A stretch of DNA of 5,496 nt from Kiritimatiellales bacterium (GCA_028692515.1 JAQUXG010000134.1:1-5496), one strand, 5' to 3'; shown: positions 1-5,496, counted from the stretch's first letter. The notes: generated from the sequence alone by a model not told the origin. Numbers and translations: made by a program.

Positions 1-231
1 GGCCGTCTTATTACTGTTCGCGTTACGGATCAGTTCATTCAGTTTAGCCTGCGCCAATGCCCGGGAACACTCAAACGCGGTGCTTCCGTTTTGACGAATG
101 TCGGCAGGCGGTTTTCCCTGCACCTCAACGTCCAGATTGATGAACCTCCGCTTGCCATTCACGGTATAGCGCCCATACCACCATTTTGAACGAAGGTTGT
201 GATTTTTGTCTCTTCTCAGTTCCAGTCCCAT
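1..231 (-). CDS. Phage-type tyrosine recombinase/integrase, N-terminal part (runs off the left edge)
   Basis: This reading frame starts at the ATG at 231 and stays open for 77 codons to the window edge. It begins MGLELRRDKNHNLRSKWWYG and continues with RYTVNGKRRFINLDVEV and a predicted helix FECSRALAQAKLNELI (about residues 53-68). A W-Y-G-x-Y-x-x-N-G-K-R type beta hairpin followed by a helix resembles the amino-terminal arm-binding region of phage integrases. The catalytic domain (R-H-R-Y residues) is beyond the edge, so the family call rests on this region and on context. A good ribosome-binding site, AGGGAG, sits 7 bases before the ATG. The gene lies just downstream of, and co-oriented with, a tRNA-Pro gene, the usual place for an integrase whose element inserted into the tRNA 3' end. 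It would catalyse site-specific integration and excision. Whether the full gene is intact cannot be seen. Confidence 0.62.
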   Translation of the reverse strand, partial: MGLELRRDKNHNLRSKWWYGRYTVNGKRRFINLDVEVQGKPPADIRQNGSTAFECSRALAQAKLNELIRNANSNKTA

Positions 232-248
232 GATTCATCTCCCTGTTA

Positions 249-261
249 AACGCATTGCGTT
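249..261. promoter_or_regulatory. 13-bp palindrome in the integrase leader, possible operator
   Basis: AACGCA-T-TGCGTT is a perfect inverted repeat with a one-base centre, 17 bases upstream of the integrase start codon and just before its ribosome-binding site. Its place suggests a repressor or excisionase binding site controlling the integrase, but no regulator is visible and function is inferred from position only. Confidence 0.3.
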
Positions 262-296
262 GTTTTGTAACAAGGCGGGAAATCAAACGGGGCAAA

Positions 297-316
297 GCCA
301 CACTTTTGCCACACTT
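297..316. repeat. Tandem GCCACACTT repeat with 11-bp period, possible integrase arm site
   Basis: GCCACACTT occurs at 297-305 and again at 308-316, so both copies face the same side of the helix, roughly one turn apart. The pair sits between the tRNA terminator and the integrase gene, where arm-type sites of tyrosine recombinases are commonly found. Alternatively it could be a repressor site. The repeat is directly visible; the role is inferred. Confidence 0.35.
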
Positions 317-339
317 CCCGCGAATCAGAGAGAAAACCG

Positions 340-379
340 AAAAATAAAAAATCTCCAAGGCGTTGAACACCAAGGAGAT
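340..379 (-). terminator. Intrinsic terminator of the tRNA-Pro gene
   Basis: Read on the minus strand, ATCTCC-TT-GGTG-TTCAA-CGCC-TT-GGAGAT forms a stem of 6 plus 4 base pairs separated by a symmetrical TT/TT mismatch with a 5-base loop. It is followed by TTTTTATTTTT. It begins four bases after the encoded CCA of the tRNA, so it should end tRNA transcription before the integrase gene. There is no T run in the other direction, so it is not bidirectional. Confidence 0.75.
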
Positions 380-383
380 AAAA

Positions 384-460
<77 letters not shown>

Positions 461-479
461 ACGTCCGTGAAAGCGTGAG

Positions 480-508
480 AAGCTAGCACGTGATGAAAAG
501 CGGGTCAA
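480..508 (-). promoter_or_regulatory. Promoter of tRNA-Pro
   Basis: On the minus strand a -35 box TTGACC (503-508) and a -10 box TAGCTT (480-485) are separated by 17 bases. TGC just before the -10 gives an extended -10 motif. The predicted start of transcription falls around 473, about a dozen bases before the mature tRNA. Box match and spacing are seen; activity is inferred. Confidence 0.6.
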
Positions 509-579
509 CGCGGGATTGCTCAAGAATGTTGAAACTTGGAACTTGAATCGAAAACCAATCCCCACTTAACTGCTCGCTT

Positions 580-1530
580 ATGCACAAGAAACCGATATCT
601 GTAACAGAAACCGCTAAGGCATTGACGGGTCTTTATTCCACCGGGCATGAGGATCGTCCGGAAAATGTACTGTGGAATTATCCAGCCGCCGACCGCGTGG
701 TCGAAGCGCTTAAGATCCTTATTCATGTGGTATTTCCCGGTATGTATCCTTCCGAGGAAGAGGCGCTTGAATCCTATTTTGAAAAACAGCTCGAAGAAGT
801 TTCCAGTCGGCTTCTGCCCGAACTCGAACGGGCCATTCCTTTTCGCTGGCAGTCAGAATCTGCCCGGCGTGAAAATCTTCCTACGCTGTCCGATGTTCCC
901 GCCGAAGCCCTCCGGATTTTAGACACCTTTCTGGTTCAACTTCCATCGATCCGCGAAATGCTGATCGATGATGTGAAAGCGGCTTATGACGGCGACCCGG
1001 CTGCTCTGAGCTATGCTGAAGTGAAGATTGCCTATCCCGGCGTACTGGCGATCGCCTCGCATCGTATGGCGCATGAGCTATACCGGCTCGATGTGCCGAT
1101 TATTCCGCGCATTATGAACGAATGGACTCACGCCAAGGCCGGAATTGATATTCACCCCGGCGCAACAATCGGCCGCGGGTTTTTTATCGACCACGGAACC
1201 GGTGTGGTAATCGGCGAAACAGCCCGGATCGGCACAGGGGTCAAAATTTATCAGGGAGTAACTCTGGGCGCGAAAAGCTTTCCGCTGGACGCAAACGGTA
1301 ATCCGATTAAACACATCCAGCGCCACCCGACGGTCGAAGATCACGTCATTATTTATGCCAATGCGATCGTTCTGGGCGGTAAAACCGTCATCGGCCACCA
1401 CTCGGTTGTTGGCGGCAATGTCTTCCTGCTCGACAGCGTTCCGCCGCATAGTTTTGTGACAAAAACGGGCGACGGAGTCAGTGTTCGCACCAAAGATACG
1501 GCCGGCCTGCTGGGGGGGCTTGGAATCTAA
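580..1530 (+). CDS. cysE: Serine O-acetyltransferase
   Basis: This cytoplasmic enzyme transfers acetyl from acetyl-CoA to L-serine, making O-acetylserine, the first step of cysteine synthesis. The 316-residue product has a helical N-terminal domain (about residues 1-180) and a left-handed beta-helix of hexapeptide repeats (about 186-290; IHPGATIGRG, HGTGVVIGET, GVTLGAKSF). Residues matching the E. coli CysE catalytic set are visible: D190 (DIHPG), H205 (DHGTG) and H249 (RHP). It is longer than E. coli CysE, in line with the long-N-terminus SAT group. The C-terminus is isoleucine (GGLGI), as in SATs whose tail docks into the active site of cysteine synthase CysK. The ATG at 580 is the only ATG after the in-frame stop at 544, but no clear Shine-Dalgarno sequence precedes it. 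A run of seven G (1512-1518) lies in the last codons. It is followed 86 bases later by rpmI. Confidence 0.93.
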   Translation: MHKKPISVTETAKALTGLYSTGHEDRPENVLWNYPAADRVVEALKILIHVVFPGMYPSEEEALESYFEKQLEEVSSRLLPELERAIPFRWQSESARRENLPTLSDVPAEALRILDTFLVQLPSIREMLIDDVKAAYDGDPAALSYAEVKIAYPGVLAIASHRMAHELYRLDVPIIPRIMNEWTHAKAGIDIHPGATIGRGFFIDHGTGVVIGETARIGTGVKIYQGVTLGAKSFPLDANGNPIKHIQRHPTVEDHVIIYANAIVLGGKTVIGHHSVVGGNVFLLDSVPPHSFVTKTGDGVSVRTKDTAGLLGGLGI

Positions 1531-1552
1531 TAAGAAAAAGTGATTAAAAAGC

Positions 1553-1581
1553 TGGACTCACCCCGACCCCAACCCTATATT
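1553..1581 (+). promoter_or_regulatory. Candidate promoter for rpmI-rplT
   Basis: TGGACT (1553-1558), 17 bases, then TATATT (1576-1581) gives 4/6 and 5/6 matches to the sigma-70 boxes, with transcription expected near 1588. It lies in the 86-base gap between cysE and rpmI. No terminator hairpin is visible after cysE, so read-through from cysE is also possible. Confidence 0.4.
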
Positions 1582-1616
1582 TCTGCGCTTTTACGTACCA
1601 CTTTGAGGAACACACT

Positions 1617-1814
1617 ATGCCGAAACAGAAAACTAAAAAGACCGCAGCCAAACGTTTTAAGAAAACGGGAACCGGTAAGCTGAAATATTCTCACATGGGC
1701 GGAAGCCACATTCTGACCGGCAAGAGCCGTAAACACAAACGTCGTCTTGGCGGAACGAATCTCGTTGCAGCCACGGACGAAAAACGCATTTCAAGAACCA
1801 TCCCCTACGCTTAA
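1617..1814 (+). CDS. rpmI: 50S ribosomal protein bL35
   Basis: A 65-residue, strongly basic protein of the large ribosomal subunit. It shows the bL35 signature throughout: [20 protein letters not shown] at the start, the [17 protein letters not shown] core (about residues 28-44), and the DEKRI-x-R-x-x-PYA end. The length is normal for the family. The start codon follows a TGAGGAA ribosome-binding site with 6 bases of spacing. It lies 19 bases before rplT, the near-universal partner gene. In many bacteria infC comes before this pair; here cysE does. Confidence 0.97.
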   Translation: MPKQKTKKTAAKRFKKTGTGKLKYSHMGGSHILTGKSRKHKRRLGGTNLVAATDEKRISRTIPYA

Positions 1815-1833
1815 TTTTTAAGGAGTAAGAACC

Positions 1834-2202
1834 ATGCCCAGAGCCACAAACGCCCCGGCTTCGCGCCGTCGTAGAAAAAGCCGTCTAGACCTCGCTAAAG
1901 GTTTCTACGGTAACCGCAGCAAACTTTTTCGTATGGCGACCGAAGCGGTCGACCGTGCACAAGCGATGGCCTTTGTTCATCGCAAACAGAAAAAGCGCAA
2001 CTTCCGTCGCCTTTGGACCGTGCGTATCAACGCCGCCTGCAAAGCCAACGACATCAGCTACAGCCGCTTCATTGAAGGTCTGATCAAAGCTGAAATCACC
2101 CTGAACCGCAAAATGCTTTCCGAAATCGCTATCTACGACGAAGCCGGATTCATCAAGCTCGTTCAGGCTGCTAAAGCCGCTAAAGCTGCTACACTGGCCT
2201 AA
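1834..2202 (+). CDS. rplT: 50S ribosomal protein bL20
   Basis: This is a 122-residue basic protein that binds 23S rRNA early in large-subunit assembly. It has the family's order: a basic N-terminal extension (SRRRRKSRLDLAKGFYGNRS, about residues 10-29), the helix with FVHRKQKKRNFRRLW-x-x-RINAA (about 47-67), and a globular C-terminal part with SRFIEGL and LNRKMLSEIA. The tail is rich in alanine and lysine (QAAKAAKAATLA), a few residues longer than in E. coli. AAGGAG lies 8 bases before the ATG. In E. coli, bL20 represses the rpmI-rplT mRNA; I could not identify an equivalent leader structure here. A strong terminator follows within about 20 bases, closing the unit; pheS does not follow. Confidence 0.97.
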   Translation: MPRATNAPASRRRRKSRLDLAKGFYGNRSKLFRMATEAVDRAQAMAFVHRKQKKRNFRRLWTVRINAACKANDISYSRFIEGLIKAEITLNRKMLSEIAIYDEAGFIKLVQAAKAAKAATLA

Positions 2203-2223
2203 ACAGTTCGTGTTGTTGCAGAC

Positions 2224-2257
2224 AATCCCGACCGCAACCGCGGCCGGGATTTTTTTA
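2224..2257 (+). terminator. Intrinsic terminator after rplT
   Basis: AATCCCG-A-CCGC-AACC-GCGG-C-CGGGATT is an 11-bp GC-rich stem with a single A/C mismatch and a 4-base loop, running directly into a T run (2250-2257). It separates the ribosomal-protein unit from the B12 operon. Confidence 0.92.
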
Positions 2258-2280
2258 TTTATGCCAGCGGATTGATTTTC

Positions 2281-2309
2281 TTGACCCGCCCAAGACTTCC
2301 CACTACGTT
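2281..2309 (+). promoter_or_regulatory. Candidate promoter of the B12-uptake operon
   Basis: TTGACC (2281-2286) is a 5/6 match to the -35 box, followed after 17 bases by TACGTT (2304-2309), a weak 3/6 match to the -10 box. Transcription would start near 2316, right at the 5' edge of the riboswitch core. The -35 box is identical to the one proposed for the tRNA-Pro promoter. The weak -10 keeps confidence modest. Confidence 0.35.
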
Positions 2310-2311
2310 GA

Positions 2312-2388
2312 CGCCTGATGCAGATTGTGCAGGGAAAGTGCTGTGAGAATCAGCCGCTGTCGCGCAACCGTAAAGCCGGAACACCGCC
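2312..2388 (+). ncRNA. Cobalamin riboswitch aptamer (compact form)
   Basis: This RNA element in the btuB leader senses a cobalamin. The conserved core is plain: CAGGGAAAGTG (2330-2340), a P5 hairpin GCTG-TGAGAAT-CAGC (2340-2354), the junction CTGTCGCGCAACCGTA (2357-2372), and a B12-box-like AGCCGGAACACCGCC (2374-2388). Upstream, CCTG (2313-2316) can pair with CAGG (2330-2333) as a P3-like stem. The order matches the E. coli btuB leader, but the long peripheral insertion found there between the junction and the B12 box is absent. The borders are approximate; the 5' partner of the outermost stem was not resolved. Position directly upstream of a BtuB-like receptor agrees with the call. Confidence 0.87.
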
Positions 2389-2389
2389 C

Positions 2390-2428
2390 TTCTGCCGAAT
2401 TCAAAACGCCTTCGCGTAAGAGGCAGAA
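2390..2428 (+). promoter_or_regulatory. Riboswitch expression platform: hairpin masking the btuB ribosome-binding site
   Basis: TTCTGCC (2390-2396) pairs perfectly over 7 bp with GGCAGAA (2422-2428), the bases that touch the btuB ATG. The stem includes the end of the Shine-Dalgarno stretch AAGAGG (2418-2423) and the spacer. A small inner hairpin, ACGC-CTTC-GCGT (2406-2417), can form within it. There is no T run, so control is likely at translation: cobalamin binding would favour this hairpin and shut off the receptor. The pairing is seen; the switching direction is inferred from how cobalamin riboswitches act. Confidence 0.6.
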
Positions 2429-4417
2429 ATGGAAAAGATGAAGAAATGGATCCTCGCGGCCCTGTGCGGCTGTCTGTTCACCGGCGTCCGCGCCGAAACC
2501 ACCAACACCGTTACCAACTCAAGTGCTGACCGCATCGTCGTCACCGCGACACGCAACCCGGCACCGATCCGCTCGGTTGCAAAAAATCCCTCTGTGATTA
2601 CCGGAGAAGACATTGAGGCGGGTCGCTACAGTTCCGTTCCGGAGGCATTGCAAAAAGGGGCTGGAATCTTTTTTCGTAACATCTCGGACAATCCATCGCA
2701 AGCGGCTCCCGACATCCGTGGTTTCGGCGGCGACGCCCCGTTTGGGCGGGTTCTGGTTCTTTTGAACGGCCGTAAGCTTAACCGGCCCGATATGGCCACC
2801 ATCAACTGGGCGCAAATCCCCATGCAGGCGGTGGAGCGCATTGAAGTGATCCGTGGCCCAAACTCCGTCCTCTACGGTGACCACGCCGTCGGTGGCGTCA
2901 TCAACATCATCACCAAAGAACCGTCCGAAACGCCTCGCACCACGCTCACCGCCTCCATGGGAAGCTATGAAGCCTATGAGCAGAGCTTCACCACCTCCGG
3001 TAAACTCGGCAGTCTGGGTTACGTCGCCACCCTCGGGCACCAGTCCGGCGACGGCTATCGCGACCGTTCAGAATATGATGCTCTCTCCGGAAGCCTGCGC
3101 CTGAGCGGAAACATCAACGACCGCGTCAACGCCTATGCTGAAGTCTCGGCTGTCAAAGAGATGCATCAGCTTCCCGGCGCTCTCACGAATCTGGCTGTGC
3201 AAAGTCGCCGTCAGGCTCAAAACCTGAACGATGCAGCTCGTGAGGAATATATTCATCTTCAGGCTGGTGTTGAAGCACTCCTGACCGACGAGTTTATTTT
3301 CAATCTCGACGGCGGAATTTCCAAAAAGGATCTGGAAGCCGATATGGCCTCTTGGTTCAGCTACTACGATTACAAAATCGATACCTATACCCTTTCCCCG
3401 AAACTAACGATCCTCACCCCGGTTCTCGGACTGGAAAATGAACTGGCCCTGGGTGTCGACCTGAGTAAAGAAACGCTGGACACACAGAAGTACTTTGATA
3501 ATGCCCGTACCATAATGGCCACCGACACTGAGGTTGAGCGAAAAGTAATTGCCGGTTATGTTGCCGATACTCTGCACCTGACCGACAGCCTTTTGCTTAG
3601 CGGTGGCATTCGTTTGGAAAAAAACAAACTCGATGTAGATCACACTGGAGCACCCTCCTTTACCCGGAGCACCTCAGCAACCGAAAAGGCATGGCAGGCG
3701 GCACTCACGTGGCTCCCAACAGACACTCTCAAGATGTTCACAGGAGTTGCCCAAACCTATCGTTACCCCTTCTTTGATGAGCAGATTTCTTACTCCGGAT
3801 GGGGAAGCGACAGCTTCAACATCAACCTGCAACCGGAAACCGGCATCAACTACGAAATCGGTATTGAATACATCCCCGTCAGCAACCTCGTCTTGCAGAC
3901 AACAGTCTTCCGCACCGATATGGAAAATGAAATCGCATGGGACGGGGCAATCACCAACAACGCAAATCTTGATAAAACCACCCATTGCGGTATTGAGTTT
4001 TCAGCATCCTACACCCACGAACATTTTGCGCTGGATACAGCCTATACGTGGCTTCAGTCCGAATTCACTTCCGGAGCCAGCAAAGGCAACGAGATTCCGT
4101 GGGTTCCGCAGAACAAGCTGGATGTCAATCTGGCTCTGTTCCTGACCGATGCGCTAACGCTCAACACGCACATGAGCTACGTCGGCTCCATGTTCCAGTC
4201 CGGCGACAACGCCAACACCGGCGCAAATAAACAATCAGCATACACACTGGTCGACCTGCTCCTGCAATACGACTTGCCGACCGATAGGGTCGAAGCCACG
4301 GTCTTTGCAGGCATCGACAACGTCTTCGGAACCGAATACAACTATCTCGTCTCTTGGGGTGGCTTCTACCCTGCACCGGAACGGACGTATAAAGCAGGAC
4401 TCAGCGTGAAATTCTAA
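2429..4417 (+). CDS. btuB: TonB-dependent outer-membrane cobalamin receptor, BtuB-like
   Basis: This outer-membrane beta-barrel takes up corrinoids using TonB energy. The 662-residue product starts with a signal peptide (MEKMKKW, hydrophobic stretch, likely cleavage after V-R-A at residue 22). A TonB box, DRIVVTATR (34-42), closely resembles the DTLVVTANR of E. coli BtuB. The plug domain follows (about 50-165) with IRGFGG (96-101), VLVLLNGRKLN (108-118), ERIEVIRGPNSVLYG (136-150) and GGVINIITK (155-163). The remainder is barrel strands rich in alternating aromatic residues, ending in the terminal phenylalanine (GLSVKF) used for barrel insertion. It is somewhat longer than E. coli BtuB. The first ATG is preferred because AAGAGG lies 5 bases before it; a second ATG three codons on is possible. 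Cobalamin is assigned from the riboswitch and the btuF/ABC neighbours; the barrel alone would not exclude another ligand. Confidence 0.88.
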   Translation: MEKMKKWILAALCGCLFTGVRAETTNTVTNSSADRIVVTATRNPAPIRSVAKNPSVITGEDIEAGRYSSVPEALQKGAGIFFRNISDNPSQAAPDIRGFGGDAPFGRVLVLLNGRKLNRPDMATINWAQIPMQAVERIEVIRGPNSVLYGDHAVGGVINIITKEPSETPRTTLTASMGSYEAYEQSFTTSGKLGSLGYVATLGHQSGDGYRDRSEYDALSGSLRLSGNINDRVNAYAEVSAVKEMHQLPGALTNLAVQSRRQAQNLNDAAREEYIHLQAGVEALLTDEFIFNLDGGISKKDLEADMASWFSYYDYKIDTYTLSPKLTILTPVLGLENELALGVDLSKETLDTQKYFDNARTIMATDTEVERKVIAGYVADTLHLTDSLLLSGGIRLEKNKLDVDHTGAPSFTRSTSATEKAWQAALTWLPTDTLKMFTGVAQTYRYPFFDEQISYSGWGSDSFNINLQPETGINYEIGIEYIPVSNLVLQTTVFRTDMENEIAWDGAITNNANLDKTTHCGIEFSASYTHEHFALDTAYTWLQSEFTSGASKGNEIPWVPQNKLDVNLALFLTDALTLNTHMSYVGSMFQSGDNANTGANKQSAYTLVDLLLQYDLPTDRVEATVFAGIDNVFGTEYNYLVSWGGFYPAPERTYKAGLSVKF

Positions 4418-5226
4418 TGCTCCGAAAAACCATAGTGCTGCTCGCCGCCGCCCTGCTCCTCGCAGGGTGCGGAGAGCGGACTGTAAAAAAACAGCACACC
4501 GGCCTGCGCATTGTTTCCATTGCCCCAAATACCGCCGAAATTCTCTACGCGCTCGGTCTCGGCGATTCAGTTGTCGGCGTCAGCAGCTTCACCTCCTATC
4601 CGCCTGAAGCCGCACAAAAACCGTCGGTCGGCGGAACCTATGACCCGAACTTTGAAATGATCGTCGCGCTTCAGCCCGATCTCGTCATCGGATTGGAAAC
4701 CCAGAAAGATATTGAAGCCCTGCTCAAACAGCTTGGCATCCCGTTCCTTGGTGTTGCGCACGAACATATCAGTGAAATCCTGCAATCGATTCTAACCATC
4801 GGCAAAGCCTGCGGCGCGGAGAAAAATGCTGAGGCGTTGTTCCAAACATTGGAAAAACAGATCAAAAAAGTTCCAAACATTGGAAAAACCGAAAAGCCCA
4901 GAGTTCTGGTTTGCGTCGGGCACGACGAAAGTTTGAGCCGGATGTATATCGCCGGAAAAGAGACCTTCTATGATGAACTGATCGAATGTGCCGGCGGGAT
5001 CAACGCTTGCACCGAAACGTTGCAGAAATATCCGGAAATCTCGCCGGAAGGCCTCGCCGTCATGAACCCGGATCTGGTGATCGATATTTTTCCAACCATT
5101 GGAAACTTTTCTTCCAAGGATTGGAAAGACTATCGCGCCGTCATCATCACCAACGATTATGCCTCGATTCCCGGGCCGCGTTTTGTTCTCCTGCTTCAGG
5201 ATTTTGCGAAAGCAATTCATGAATAA
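4417..5226 (+). CDS. btuF: Cobalamin-binding lipoprotein of an ABC transporter, BtuF-like
   Basis: This 269-residue substrate-binding protein would capture the corrinoid delivered by BtuB and hand it to the inner-membrane transporter. It begins with a lipoprotein signal, MLRKTIVLLAAALLLAGC, lipobox L-A-G-C with Cys18 as the lipid anchor. The Peripla_BP_2 fold follows: RIVSIAPNTAEILYALG (31-47), VVGVSSFTSYPPEA (52-65; compare VGVSSYSDYPPQA in E. coli BtuF), MIVALQPDLVIG (81-92), a linker helix (about 133-158), and a second lobe with PEISPEGLAVMNPDLVI (206-222) and a closing helix. Its ATG overlaps the btuB stop by one base (TAATG), so translation is probably coupled. The 3' half carries four TTCCAA-N3-TTGGAA palindromes, falling in the linker and in a surface-loop region. 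A siderophore-binding role is the main alternative, disfavoured by the riboswitch. Confidence 0.85.
   Translation: MLRKTIVLLAAALLLAGCGERTVKKQHTGLRIVSIAPNTAEILYALGLGDSVVGVSSFTSYPPEAAQKPSVGGTYDPNFEMIVALQPDLVIGLETQKDIEALLKQLGIPFLGVAHEHISEILQSILTIGKACGAEKNAEALFQTLEKQIKKVPNIGKTEKPRVLVCVGHDESLSRMYIAGKETFYDELIECAGGINACTETLQKYPEISPEGLAVMNPDLVIDIFPTIGNFSSKDWKDYRAVIITNDYASIPGPRFVLLLQDFAKAIHE
4840..4885. repeat. Palindrome pair TTCCAA-ACA-TTGGAA, copies 1 and 2
   Basis: Two perfect copies of TTCCAAACATTGGAA lie at 4840-4854 and 4871-4885, 31 bp apart start to start. Identity extends over 20 bases, GTTCCAAACATTGGAAAAAC. Copy 1 is read in frame as F-Q-T-L-E (residues 142-146) and copy 2 one base shifted as V-P-N-I-G (152-156), so protein similarity does not explain the repeat. 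Both fall in the interlobe linker of BtuF. As RNA each could form a 6-bp stem with a 3-base loop. Confidence 0.85.
5090..5126. repeat. Palindrome pair TTCCAA-N3-TTGGAA, copies 3 and 4
   Basis: TTCCAA-CCA-TTGGAA at 5090-5104 and TTCCAA-GGA-TTGGAA at 5112-5126 keep both 6-base arms perfectly and differ only in the 3-base centre. They are 22 bp apart start to start. Copy 3 encodes F-P-T-I-G-N (residues 225-230) and copy 4 uses the third frame, S-K-D-W-K (233-237). Copy 3 extends symmetrically by one more base pair (TTTCCAA/TTGGAAA). Confidence 0.85.
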
Positions 5227-5496
5227 CGCCATCCAGATTGAAAATCTTGCACTGGAACTGAACGGTACGCCCGTTCTGCGCCGGATTTCGCTCTCCGTCG
5301 CACAAGGCGAATATGTTTCCATCATCGGCCCGAACGGCGCAGGAAAAACTACCCTGCTGCGCTGTCTGCTCGGCATGTACCCCTATCTGGGTTCGGCGCG
5401 AATTAACGGAATCGAATGCGCGAAAAGCGACAACCGGACGCTTGCGCGCTTGATCAGCTATGTTCCGCAAACACATGATGTTGAATTTCCGCTGAC
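5219..5496 (+). CDS. ABC transporter ATP-binding protein, B12/iron-siderophore type (runs off the right edge)
   Basis: An open frame from the ATG at 5219 to the window edge gives 92 residues of an ABC ATPase. The start reads MNNAIQIENLALELNGTPVL. The Walker A motif GPNGAGKTT is at residues 37-45 and the Q-loop glutamine follows in SYVPQTHD (Q84). The signature motif, Walker B and H-loop lie beyond the edge. It would power the corrinoid importer on the cytoplasmic side (BtuD role), because it overlaps the btuF end by 8 bp and continues the operon. The ATPase follows the binding protein directly, so the permease (BtuC role) must lie further right or elsewhere. Sequence alone does not separate BtuD from FecE/FhuC-type ATPases; the B12 assignment is contextual. 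Confidence 0.88.
   Translation, partial: MNNAIQIENLALELNGTPVLRRISLSVAQGEYVSIIGPNGAGKTTLLRCLLGMYPYLGSARINGIECAKSDNRTLARLISYVPQTHDVEFPL

Noticed and set aside
526..560. TTGAAACTTGGAACTTGAA stretch as a cysE promoter or fifth palindrome copy
   Set aside because: A -35-like TTGAAA has no acceptable -10 at the right distance, and TTGGAA has no TTCCAA partner upstream.
2519..3040. Long minus-strand open frame (173 codons) antisense to btuB
   Set aside because: It lies opposite a well-supported receptor gene, has no recognisable motif or ribosome-binding site, and is explained by the codon bias of the plus strand.
4840..5126. The repeats as a CRISPR array
   Set aside because: The repeats are short perfect palindromes at uneven distances inside an intact coding sequence, with no spacer pattern and no cas genes.
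2429..5496. Iron-siderophore uptake operon instead of B12
   Set aside because: The receptor, binding protein and ATPase families overlap with siderophore systems. The cobalamin riboswitch at the front, the BtuB-like TonB box and the BtuF-like VGVSSFTSYPPEA favour corrinoid uptake.

Overview
The window looks like a piece of a Gram-negative bacterial chromosome. It has an outer-membrane TonB-dependent receptor, a lipoprotein solute-binding protein and ordinary housekeeping genes, with mid-range GC. The sequence does not settle the phylum. The compact gene style and the TTCCAA-N3-TTGGAA palindromes would fit the PVC group (Verrucomicrobiota/Kiritimatiellota), but that is only an impression.

Left part (1-510, minus strand): a tRNA-Pro(GGG) gene with its own promoter and a hairpin terminator is followed, in the same direction, by the start of what looks like a tyrosine-recombinase integrase that runs off the left edge. 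This is the usual layout of an integrative element inserted at the 3' end of a tRNA gene, so the window probably contains one border of a genomic island or prophage. The integrase leader carries a 13-bp palindrome and a tandem 9-bp repeat with an 11-bp period.

Middle part (580-2260, plus strand): cysE (serine O-acetyltransferase), then rpmI and rplT (ribosomal proteins bL35 and bL20), closed by a strong intrinsic terminator. infC, the common neighbour of rpmI, is replaced here by cysE.

Right part (2281-5496, plus strand): a vitamin B12 uptake operon. A compact cobalamin riboswitch, with a hairpin that can hide the ribosome-binding site, precedes a BtuB-like outer-membrane receptor. This is followed with overlapping stop/start codons by a BtuF-like lipoprotein and by an ABC ATPase cut by the right edge. 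The system would move corrinoids across the outer membrane (BtuB/TonB), capture them in the periplasm (BtuF) and import them through an ABC transporter whose permease must lie outside the window.

The most unusual signal is four copies of a perfect 15-bp palindrome, TTCCAA-N3-TTGGAA, inside the 3' half of btuF. They occupy all three reading frames and form two pairs, which suggests a DNA- or RNA-level element rather than protein constraint.
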